In this document: positions 49,401 through 61,600 of the stretch, in pieces
How the letters are laid out: each line of letters starts with the position of its first letter
How positions within the stretch are numbered: the first letter of the stretch is position 1
Assembly (NCBI GenBank): GCA_022457155.1
Contig: JAJGOT010000002.1
Span: 3,502,501-3,566,500 of the forward strand
From: Cladopsammia gracilis
Lineage: Eukaryota > Cnidaria > Anthozoa > Scleractinia > Dendrophylliidae
Direction: 5' to 3'
Length of the DNA: 64,000 nt
The notes under the pieces: model-generated
What the model was told of the DNA's origin: nothing
Database searches by the model: none
What the model saw: the letters and a program-made list of their open reading frames with translations, nothing else
Translations under genes and position numbers: made by a program

Positions 49401-52400
49401 AACAGAACGAACATGACCAAACAGCATACATTGTAGCCAAGGAGTTAAGAAACCAATTATGTGACGTTTGGAACTCTTCCATAGCAACCGCCTTTTAGTT
49501 AACTTAACTAGTTAACTACAAAAAGTGAAAATGTCAAGCAAAACTGCATTTGAATGAAAAGCTCGATCTCTTTATTGCCAAGGAGTTAGTCAGAGCTATT
49601 TGCAGGGAGTAATAATTTAAGTCTGAGGAAACTTTCTGTGGTAATTTAATGATAATTTGTGAAACCTATGGAATGTTTTGACTGCTTATATTTCAAACAT
49701 GAAAAAACGTGTGTTAATTTGTTTGAAATTTTTCTATTTAGTGTGCCAGACTGTGTAGATTATAGTGCATTTATTCACTTGTCATGGGTAGCCCCAAAAT
49801 TGAAAGATAATTAGGAAAAACTGTTTGCCACATTTGTTTACCGTTTCTATGGAAACGCTGATTAGCATAAAAAGAGCATCACTCAAAACTTTCATCCAAG
49901 CCTAACATCTGGTATAAAATTCAGATTCATTGAGCTAAAGTAAGATTATGTATAAACGCATTCAAAAAGGGAAGTGCGACCCAAAAAAACAGCTACTTGG
50001 AGCCACCTTAAGAGTGTGGTGATCTTGATCATTATAAAGTGCATTGGATTCAAGACTGCACTGATAATGTTTCAAGCCCTAGTCATTGCATGACACTATA
50101 CAAGTTTCATTCTCAGGCACTGCACTTATTTTAGGTTTATCATTGGAACCTTTGTAACATGGATTTGTTAAAAATTCATGTTATTGAAAAAGCTTTGACG
50201 TCGTAAAGGTGTATGTCTATGCATTTCCTTTTTTTTTTCATCTAAACGGTAATTCCATGCAACATGTTAAAAACAGTTGAATTGCTTATGATTCGGCAAA
50301 TAAAATTGGATTTTTATCTCTTTTCCTTTGACTTTTTGCACTTTTTCATTCTTACATGCAGTTGGGGACTGGCACTAGTTGTGCATGTGCAATGTCAATT
50401 TAGTGATGTCTTGTGTTCAGTTTCATTTTTAAAACAAGAGGCTGCAAGCAGCCTATACTCATGCGCATGCGTAAGAAAGTTTTATAATACAGTGTATATA
50501 TATATATAAACATGATAAGAAGATGTCCGACATAGAGAAGAGTTTATCCTTTCATTCAGTCATCGTTCCTGCAAACCACGTTGTTTATTATTGAATGTTT
50601 TGTAAATGAAGGCTGTACCACAATGAAGCCAATGATTCTTCTACGTCTTATATATACCTAACGTGAACATTAGTTGTGTAAGTAGGGTTGTAGGAGACAC
50701 TGTCGTGACGCTTCAGTAACGCTGTTTTAGCGGAAGTGAAAGTAGCTGGAAGTCACTAAACAGGAAGTGTAAATGGCAAAGCTATGAACCGGAAGAGCAC
50801 AATTTAAAATATGCGTGCATAAATTTGCATGCAAAATCGTGACACCAAAAAAAAAATAAATTAAGAAGAAAAACCGAGGCCATTTTATAACTCATGCCGC
50901 TATGCGCATGAGTAAAAAGTTAGAAATAATGGGACTACATGTATGTCCCTAGCAATAACTCTAAAACTGTAGTTAAGATTCACCCCCTTATAATACAATA
51001 TACAGCTATTTCATTTAATGTTGTCGGATCCAAAAGCTCAAAGCCAAGACCGCAAGGTAGTATGGGTAGTTGTGAATAGCTACACTACCTTACTACCATA
51101 TTACCTTGCGGTCTTGGCTTTGAGCTTTCATCCGACAACGTTAATTGAAATAGTTGTATATCTGGTCAATATGATACATGTATTTGGTGATTTTTTAGAG
51201 CTATGAAACCAAAGGCCTTCCTTCTCCTATGGTGGGCAGTCAACATAATTTGAATGATAGCTTGGATGGTGATGACCAGGATTCATCCTTAACTGGACTG
51301 AACCAATCATGGATGTCTTGTGAATCATTTGACTCAACCAACACAAGTGCTACCTTTGAAAAGTATAGTACAACAGCATTACATATGGTATGTGTCCCTG
51401 TATCTTGTTTTGTTTTAAAGGGGCAGTATCACGAGGTCGAAACTTGAAAACGTTGGCCCACGTTTTCAAGTTTGATTCCGCAAATTCAAAAAGGCCGTCG
51501 AGAAGTGGAGGTATTTGTTGAATCAAAAATCCGTTTTGATAGCCAGAAGAAAGAAAAAATCACTTTTAACAGTGATATGTCCAAAATTCCGGTGCAAGAA
51601 TAGTGAACAGTGCCGCGCGTGGAACCTCGTGATACTGCCCCTAGTAGTCTTGGTGATATCTGCATAGTTACATGTATTTACAATACATACATACATACAT
51701 GAGCTTTATTTCCACACGAATTGTAGGGTAGCCAGAAAGCTAATATTTCCATGCAATGTGTAAAATAAACTATTTACATTACAAATTATATCTAATATGA
51801 TACTTAAAAAGAGACTGTCTTCAACAGAGGTTTAAAACTAATTAAAGAACATAATTCACTCCTAATGTTATCCGGTGATGCATTCCATAATTTCACCCGC
51901 ACAGTATATGGCAAGCTGTTAGTCAATACATGGTAAATATCAATGCACAGGGTTTGTATAGGTCGTGGAAATCCTGGAAAATCATGGAATATTAAAATTT
52001 CAATTTCCACTGGCCTGTAAAGTCATGAAGTTAATGTGAGGGTCATGGAAAGACATGGTAAATGAAAGGGTGAGACAAGCGCGACAGAAAATTGTGACCC
52101 TGACTTTGAACCAAGGATAAGTTTTGGCAATTTTTGAAAACAACTGGTTGATTTTAGGCGGGCAACTTTAGAAGGGCATGGGGTGTATGTTGTGAAATCA
52201 AAATAATGATTTTCCGTGTCTTTCTGCGTGTACCGGTACTCATTGTCTTCTATTGTTTGTGAGGTATTGTATTTTTGGTCTTGTTTTGCATTTGTATTAT
52301 TGTCGTTCTTTGTTCCTTTTGTTTTACGTCATCTGTGCTCCGGTTCACACAGAAAGAACCGATTTTCCTTTACTTTCTAATCATTATCATAATGGCTGGC

Positions 52401-55400
52401 TGTTTTAAAGAAAAATGTAAAGGCATTTTGGAAATATTTTTCTTTATGCAAATTATTTGCTTCATTACTGTTTTGCCTAAAAATCCCTAAAAATTATTTT
52501 TTATTTACTGCAAAACCGTCTTATCAATTTTCTTGAAACTTCTTCTGCGGCTAGTGATAGTGAGTACTACAAAATGTGAAAGTCTCATTATGAAGTGTCT
52601 GACTGGATTTTAAAACAAATTGTTTAAAACAAAGGGCAATCAGCTGGCGTTGCTATAGTAACCATTGTCGCTTGGAAACCAGTGACACATAAACCTTTGA
52701 TCACATTTCATAAACTTGGTGCAGTACGAAAGTAATTGAAGCATGTCTTCCCTACGAAGTTTTCATTTCAAACATACAACCCACGGCAAAAAAAACTGAG
52801 TCGAGAGTTAATTGATTTTCTATTTGTGTTAGGCCAGTGAGAAAGAAAGGGTTCTGAGACAGATTGAAGAACTGGCAGCACTTGACAAAAGTGTTGAATT
52901 CAACGATAAAAAGGAGGTATTATATACACAAAATTTATCTATGGAAAAATGCACAATTATTAGAATATTACAATATTTTACAATATTTTTATTCAACTCA
53001 CACAAGATCTTTACAAAAAAGGAGAAAGAAAGTAATTTAAAAATAAAACCAGATTAAAAATATAGAAAAGATAAACCAAAGAAAAAAATTAACAGGTAGA
53101 ATTCGTGAGTTTGGATCATCCAAATAGCTAGAGCTAATCGAGTGGATGACCCAAAAGGAAAACTGAGTACATAGAAAAATAAGATTTAAATTACATAAAT
53201 AAAGATAAAAAGTATTTCTTCATGAGCTAATAATATTAATTTAAGAAAGCAGAATGAATGTGTTAATCGTTCACAAGTGCAACACTTGTTACTTTTGTTA
53301 ATGCGCTTTGCATTGTGCATCCGCAATTAACGTTTTATAACTAAGGGCGCTAACCATTCGTCAGAACTGACCCGCCAGACCGATCCAATTGTAACTAGAA
53401 TGCATCTTTTTGATGACTTGTTCCTTCAAGTTCATCAAAAGTGTGCATACTATTTCCAAATTTACCAGTCTGGCCGACCAGTTCTGCAAATAATGGAATA
53501 ATGTTTACGAATTGAGCGGTCCGGCCGGCAGTTCTGTAGCCTGTGAACAGGCTTCTTTTTGGGGAATTGGGTTAGGTTAAAATCGGCGAGCGAAGCAAGT
53601 CGAGCGCGGACTGAGGAAGAGGGAAGGGGCCCTTTCCCTCTTCTCCAGTCCTCGCTTCGCTCGCCGATTTTAACATAACCCGATTCCCCAAAAAGAAGCC
53701 TGTTCACAGGCTAGCAGTTCTGAGAAATGGTAAGCGCCCTATGTCGCGTTCCCCAACCCCGATGAATTGCGAGCCAGGTAAACGCCGTTACAACCAGGTG
53801 CCACGATTCTCACAGTTACTCTGGTCTTTATTTAAAGTTTCTTTCATAGCACGTGGTGGAAAAACTACAATTACAATGATTAAAAATATACTTAAAATAT
53901 GGCGAAATCTAGGGAAAAATCAAACAAAGTAATAACTTCAGCTGTCCTTCTCCAAGCTCTACAATGTCTGTTTAGTGAATGGTTGACTTTCGCGGAATGA
54001 CGATAGAAATAAGTTCAACACTCAAAGTACAGGACACTCCTATTCTCCGAAAGTAATTTTCCGACAGACACGACAATGGGGCGTAAGCCTAAATCACATG
54101 ACGATTAAGTAACTAATTAAGTAGACTGTCCGGTAATAAGTGTGACTCGCGTGATACCCTAAGTTTGGTTCAATCTCAATTATTTGTTAGGTTCTACGAG
54201 AGCAACTAACACAAGGCATGGACAATTATGCCAACAAGGTGTCCTCTCTATGTATCAAGAAGAAAGCTGCAGAAAAGAGGTACAGCTTGACATTTAATTT
54301 GTCACGTTACTTACAGACCTTATATTGGTAATTTATTAGAGCAGTTTTCAATCGAGTGTCCAAAGTTATTTTGTGATTGTTTTGTTTTTGTATTTCTTCG
54401 CTTTGATCCCGCGCTGCTTTCTCAACCAAAATACGAATTAGCTTTTGTTTAAATCTAAGAATAATTGGCTGTAATGATGAGGTGGGTGGCTAGCCGGAGT
54501 TCAACTTAACTTATAAATCTACTAATACACATACATGTACATGAACAAGTACTAAAGTGTTTGTGCAGATGAAAGTTGCTTGAGTTCTTTTGAATTCTTC
54601 AAGAACTGTGTTCAAATGATTATGGCTACTGGAAGAATGATTAAAAGCAGGTTTTCAAAGAAAGGCGAGACCACTTTCCTAATGATAAAAGCATAATAAT
54701 AGCGTATACTATACAGTTGATTTTTTTTTTGCCAATTAAAATTCTTTCAAGATCTCATTCTTTTGTTTAAGAAGCTAATTGCATTTTCATTGTTATAGTA
54801 CAATGTGCATAAAAGTGATTTCCAACTGTATGGCAATGTATTTGCTTTTGTCATCTGGTTCTGCGATATATAATGCATTTTTCTAGGTTAATTTACACAT
54901 CATTTTTAATTTTCTTGGAGCACTAATAAATGCCAGTAAATGTTGCACTGTTTAGTTTCTTTTTCCAACCTGATTTAAAGCGAACTTTGTTTTTAGGGCC
55001 ATGAAACTTTTAGCTTCTTCAGAAAAGCTTAAAGGTTAGTAAAAAAAAAGTATAAGTATTGTTCAACGTTATGCGCTGATCAATTCGAAACTTCAACACC
55101 CCCCCCCCCCCCCCCGGCAACCGCTCAAGCATTTGAACTTTTGATGATTGGCTCGTTCTAATCTCCCCCCCCCCCTTCCCCCACCACAATTGCGTCGAAA
55201 TGCCCTACCCAAGTGCTGGATTTGACAGTCAAATGCCCCTCCCCCAGGGACCAATGTTTAAACAGTAACGATAAAAAAAGACATTTTGCATGAATATCCT
55301 GAGTGATTCCTTGTAGAAACAACAAATGTTATAAAATATTTAACAGCTTTTGCGGCGCTTTTGGAGTTTGGAACAAATCGCTTGCAAGTATAATCCACGA

Positions 55401-58400
55401 TGTGGAAAATCATTCAATATACTAAACGCGTTTAGCAACTGAATGCAAAGTAACAGGTCAGAGCGAGGTTGTTGTTCATTTTACAGTGTTTGTTCATTCG
55501 CCATTCAATGGCTTTTCATGCTATGCGGACAGCAACTATTTAATAATACGCTAGTTTTTATGCATACCATACGTAGCTCAATTGTGGATGCGTAAGTGGA
55601 CACACCCTAACCAATCTCATTTCGGTTTTGTTTATTACATGTGTACAGTTGAAAGTGTTTTTGTTTACAGTAATAAAGATTATCGAGTATTGTAGCGATT
55701 AAGTACGATTTTTTCAAGCCGTGATCTCCACATGCTTGTACTAAGATTAATTATGCAAAGTTTCAGTTGTGTCAAATGTTGTTAATGGGTCTCTTTACTT
55801 GTCAGAGGAAAACAAACAGCTATTTGATGAGCGGAGTAAAGCATATCAGAAGCTAGGAACAATGTCCCTTTGCAATGATGAAATGACTGCAAGGTAACTA
55901 CATGTAATGAACAACTTAATTTGCATCATTTCTCAGTAATGTCTTCTTAAAATTATTAGATACAATAATTTGTCAATGACCCGTACAGCCCGGAGTTCGC
56001 GTTCTTTTCAAAACTATTTGCGAAATACCCGTACGCCCGTATATGCATAAGAGCAAGCGGGACGGAAAAGCCGTACGCCCCTGCTACAAAAGCGTGCGGC
56101 CTCGCTTTTTAAAATTTGAAACAATTTTATCTCCAAATTGGTCATATGATAAAGTACTGAGTTAGGTCGATGGCGTACGCCATGACCTCGAGCCAAATAG
56201 TTTCACTTCCGTCCCTCCCACACAGTCAATAAGTACATACAACATTGTGAATTGTCTGCATGGAAAGTTATGCTTGGCTAGGCTTAATTAATGGAGATAA
56301 TGTACATAAACGTTTTATAGGATGTTAGAACTTGAGGCCAGACTTGAACAAGAAAGAAACACCGTTGGACAGCAGGGTGAAGAGCTCAGATTCCTCGAGC
56401 AGCAGGTACATAATTTGTAATTATCTAGACGTTGTATCGTTCGCCGAAACTCACGTGTAACACGTAAGCAGTTGTTTTGCCTTTTTCAAATACTCAAATC
56501 GCGTGCTAAGAAATAGATTGCCAAATATTTCATGATAACTATATTTTATTTTCAAGAAAGAAACTTTTTGTCCATTGTGTTATAATCTTTATGAAACAGC
56601 TAATAAAAAAAGGTTGTGCATTTGTTTTGGCACATTAATTGCCACTTCGAAGATGCCGTCCTATAATTTGCGTAATGAGCTTTTGCTGAATTTGTTTTGT
56701 TATTTGTTGCGTCTTAGCCGGTCAAAATTCGTTTCCAACTTGTTTGCAATGAAATGGAAATAAATGTCTTTCATTTGTTGAAATACAACTAGTTTCTAGC
56801 TGTATCAACCCTTTAATCAGAAACTGACGTCCTTACGAAGCCTTGTATTTTCCTTCATAGTTATCACTGGTCAGCAAGGACTTGTTTAAAACTAGGTACG
56901 TTTGAATTTAATGCCCCTGTTACTGTGTCTATTCTTGCCACGTTTCAGTGTAATAAAAAAGGTATTTTTTCTGATTTGTTTCATTAGTCCAGTCAAACTT
57001 CGAGTATAAAAACATGCGTGCTTGATATGTCGCAAAGTTGAATTGAATTTAAAAGCAATGTCGTAATACTATCTGTCTAAACGCAACAAACACAAATAAT
57101 GATATGAACCAATCAGAATTTTAACACACGGCATTCAGCAAGTTCCAAGCACGATGAAATGCGCGAAAGCTTTGTAACGATTTTTTGGAGAGTTCCCTTT
57201 GTAACATTGTTTTATACATGACTACACTGTATGTAGAAAAAATATATCTGAAACGCGTTTACTGTTTACAGGGACGAGAAAGAAAGTCTGTCGAGATCAC
57301 TAGAAAATGAGGTAAAGTAAACAATTTGATCTTACTGCAGGCATTAAATCGCCATAGTGGAATAATAATCATCTCTCATATCACAGTCGCGTCTCTCGTT
57401 ATGCACTACTTATGCCCTACTTATACCCTGTCTCTTGTCCTGTCTTACAGAAACGTTTAAGTTCGTCGCTGGAGGATGAACTTGTGACACTTAGAAAGTA
57501 AGGCGATGCTAACTTTTATGCGTGGTTTAATTTTTAACTTACATTGGTCAGCAACTTTCATTGTTAAACTAGACGTTTGGTTTTGCTTCGCACATACAAT
57601 CCCTCCCCCCACAACCTGAAGCAATGTTAATAACCAGGAGTAGAATCTTTATTGACTTATAGGACATCGTGGATGGGGTTGGGGAAGACTCCTGTGTAAA
57701 AGAAATCTTTATGTATTTCATTATCTGCGTTTTTGGCATTGGCTATAACAAGAGTTCAAGAATAGTAGTCTGCCCCTAAAGCAATCGGACATAATAAGCC
57801 ATTTTCGTATTTAGAATTACCGCAGAATTCAAACACCAATGACACATTGATACAGGGTTAGACTCGACCTGATGTAAAATATTCACAAATACCGGCAGAA
57901 GGTGCGTGAAATTTGAAAATTAAACAATAGACAGAGCTCTTAACAGGTCATCCTCTCGCGTGAATCTGTGAATTTATCACTTCAGATTGAGGCTAACCCT
58001 GTAAAAATGCGTCTTCAGTGCTTTCATTCAGCGACCATAGCGAACTACAAACTAAATAATTGTTCCCGGAATTGTTTCAATACAAATGCCATATAACCTC
58101 ATTATGCGTACCTTTTTTAACGTTACATACCAAAAATCCTCGATTAAGCGCCCAGAGCGCCTATTTGAAATTACTATAATGGCGGAGGAAGGGGCTTTTT
58201 CGAGGGGAGGTACTTAGTTGATTGTCCCAAATCGCAGCCAGATGGTAATTTATTTTTGTAGCATAACGTTTGGGCACAAACAACACCATGCCAATATAAA
58301 TTTACAAAGCGGTTCTTATAGTTTTAATTACGACACACTAGTTATTCTTAATAATTGCGTTCAGTTAATTCGCCAAACGTGTTCACAAAACTCGTCTGAA

Positions 58401-58571
58401 GTTAATGTCAATTTCCGATGATGTTAATTTATCATTTCTGCAGTAATCAAGTTTGATTCTAAATTACCGAGCATTCAATGCAAAAATGACTATTGATGAC
58501 ACAGCAGACACTATACTCCTTGTTGTTTTCTCAGTTCTCGCCCTCCTCCCCCCCCCCCAAAAAAAAAAAAA

Positions 58572-58617
<46 letters not shown>

Positions 58618-61600
58618 CGCCCTGTGTTCCTTTTAACTGTATAGCATACAGATAGTTTTTACTGCTTATAATAATAATAAAAACAATAAAAACAATAATG
58701 ATAATAATAATAATAAACAGGAAAATAATAATGATAATTATAATAAACGGGTCGGGGGAGGGGAGGGGACGCTAATTGAAGGGGTGGGGGGGACATATCT
58801 TTTAATTTTCGCTAAGAGGAGATGTGCATATTCGAAGATTGTCGCTTATTCGAGTAATGACGGTATATACTATTGACTTGCTTGTCAATTTAAAACCTGT
58901 TTGTCGAGTCCTGATGTTTTCTGCTTGTGTTTTGTTTTAACAGGAGCCAGGATGAGTTGGAAAGTCAACAGACACTTTTGTCAGGTAATTATAAAAGGAA
59001 GAAGGGGTATTCTGCACTCAATTGATTAACTGTTTAATGTGCCGCTTGATTATTCCAATGGTAATCGATTGTCGTGTTTCTTTCTTTTAGTGAGAATAAA
59101 GGAACTAGAAAGCGAATTGCTGAAAACAACATCTGAACTTAGCATGGAGAAAAGAAGAACCTCGACATTGGAGGTTTGTCTTTCTGTTCACTCTCAACAG
59201 GATCTTTGTTTGTTAAGCAATTGTTTTGTTGCAGTTGTTGCAGTTGTTATTGTGGTTGTGGTTGTATTGTTATGGCATGTTGCAGGAGAAGTAACCACTC
59301 CTTGTTCCCTCTGTCCTATAAATACAATTAAGAATAGGATATAAAAATGTATATTTTAGTCGGAATCCTATTTTCCAAAAAAATAAAACTAAGGCCAAAG
59401 TATACGATGATTTCAAGATTAAAATATACAAAATAAAAGCTTTTTTGTAAAAGAAGCAGGTTCCACGCGTAACAAGCAGTCGCTTGAATGGTCTTCGTTT
59501 TTCAGTAACGCGTTGTGGTTTAATCAGTCGTGACTCCATCATCATCATCACCATCACTCCTCTTATTTCATAGCTTTTTAAATATCGTTTATGATTCTTT
59601 ATTAGGAGTCCATTCAGTTGTCAGTGTCAAGGCACTCGGATGAGTTGAAGGAACTGTTTGATGCAATACCTCCAACAGATACAGAGACATTTAACAGAAG
59701 TAGACGGGTACTGTTCACATCTTACTTTTTGATGACGATCATTTTTATACTAGAACACCAACGGCTTGTAATCCATAGCGTCACGACAAAAACAAATATA
59801 TGAAGATTTGCTAAGCTATAAATTAAAGATACAGTCGAACCTCCTTAATACGGACACCAAAGGGACAGACCAAGATGTCCGTATTATAGAGGTGCCCGTA
59901 TTATAGAGGTAGGGAATGTATGAATTTTTGTACCTTAGGGACCAAGACAACTGGTCGTAATAGAGAGGTGTTTGTATTATAGAGGTGCCCGTAAGGAGAG
60001 GTTCGACTGTATATGCCTTCGTTTGGTCTTCCTCAATAAAACCGATGTCACTATCAAACGCTTTCTCTCGTCTAAGTTCTTGTTCCAGCAAGATTATGGC
60101 CCAGATGCCAAAACTCGAGGAAGCATCATCAGAGTCTCCGCGTATATGAAAATAACTTCGTATACCAGAAAAAAATCTTAATTTGCCTAAAGTAAGCATG
60201 CATTGTAGTATCTGAGGGAAATGATGGGGTAGCAATGAAATGAGGGCGGCACCTCCAAAACTTTAACATCTTGACATTCAAGGGCCGAACACACGGCGCA
60301 ACATTGCGCGCGATGTTGTACGCAACATCATGTGTACACCCCTAAAATTTTTGCACGGAACAAATCCGAAATAGACTGATGAAGTATAAAGCGGTTTTCA
60401 TTTGAGTGTCGTAAAACCAAAACCAAAGTAATTACTCTGACCAATCACAGCAGTCGTAAACAATCCAATGAACCAATCAGAGCTCGAAGCAATTACATGG
60501 CGGCGGCGCCAAGCACGGGAAAACGCGTGCGAGCAAGTCACGATTGGTTTTGGTTTTCTGATTGGTTGAGAAAATGGCGCGAGATTTTTTAGCCAATCAC
60601 AAAGCGTGGCAATGCAAAACCAAAGCAATTGTGTAATTACTTTTGACACTCAATTGAAAACTGTTCTATTTGTAATTTTTATTCAACACATTGGCACACT
60701 GCCCAAATATGGTCATAAAGCTTTAAACTAAATTCATTTAAGCTTGAAAAAATTTTCTTTCGCTGCTTGTTGTGTAAGAAATGGCACGAGGTAAAAAAAT
60801 TGTAGTAAACCTTTTTACCTAATAAAAGGTTGTATATCTCAATGAATTTTTCTCGAAACTGTGATTTATTATCAATGTGTTGAATTGTAAAACAGTTATA
60901 GTGCTCAAGCTTTCGCACAATCGCCTGATTTTAGCCAAATCGGCCCACGGCCTCGTCGGCTAAGTATCCGACGATATTGCGCTCGCGTTCGCACTATAGC
61001 TGTTAAATGGTCACAAGCTACGACCTTGTTTTGCGCGATGTTACAACGTGTGTCCGGACCTTTGGGAAAGTTTATCCTGATTTTTCAGTTTTACTTGCCT
61101 TGCGCGCGCTGCATTTTCTCAGCGCGCGCGAACATCAAACTTTGCTGTCATTGTCACGTCATGAATCGAGGTGTTCTTTTTTGGTCTGAAGATCGTCGGT
61201 ATGAAGTTTTTCAACAAGAATGTAAGGGAATTTAAAGTTTTATTTACCAATTGTCATTTTGCACAACCGGCCACAAAGATATTTTAGTCTTTCCAGGGTA
61301 CTTGTGGCGGGTACAGATATGTAAACAGTTGAAATCTCGGTCTGCTTTTTGGCTAAGTAGTTTTGTTGTTGTTTAAATTTCATTCTTTTGATCTCAATAG
61401 TCACCCCGTGCTTCGTCTCCGTGTATCACTGGCCACATGGTCAAAACAAGACTGTCTGAGTATGTTTCACAGTCTGACACAAGCAAGAGGATACAGGTGT
61501 GTGTATTTGTTGCATTCTTTCCTGACCTTCTTACACTTTGTAACATATGCACTTATTTTGATAATGCTTGTTACACTGTTGGATCCTCCACACTATATAT

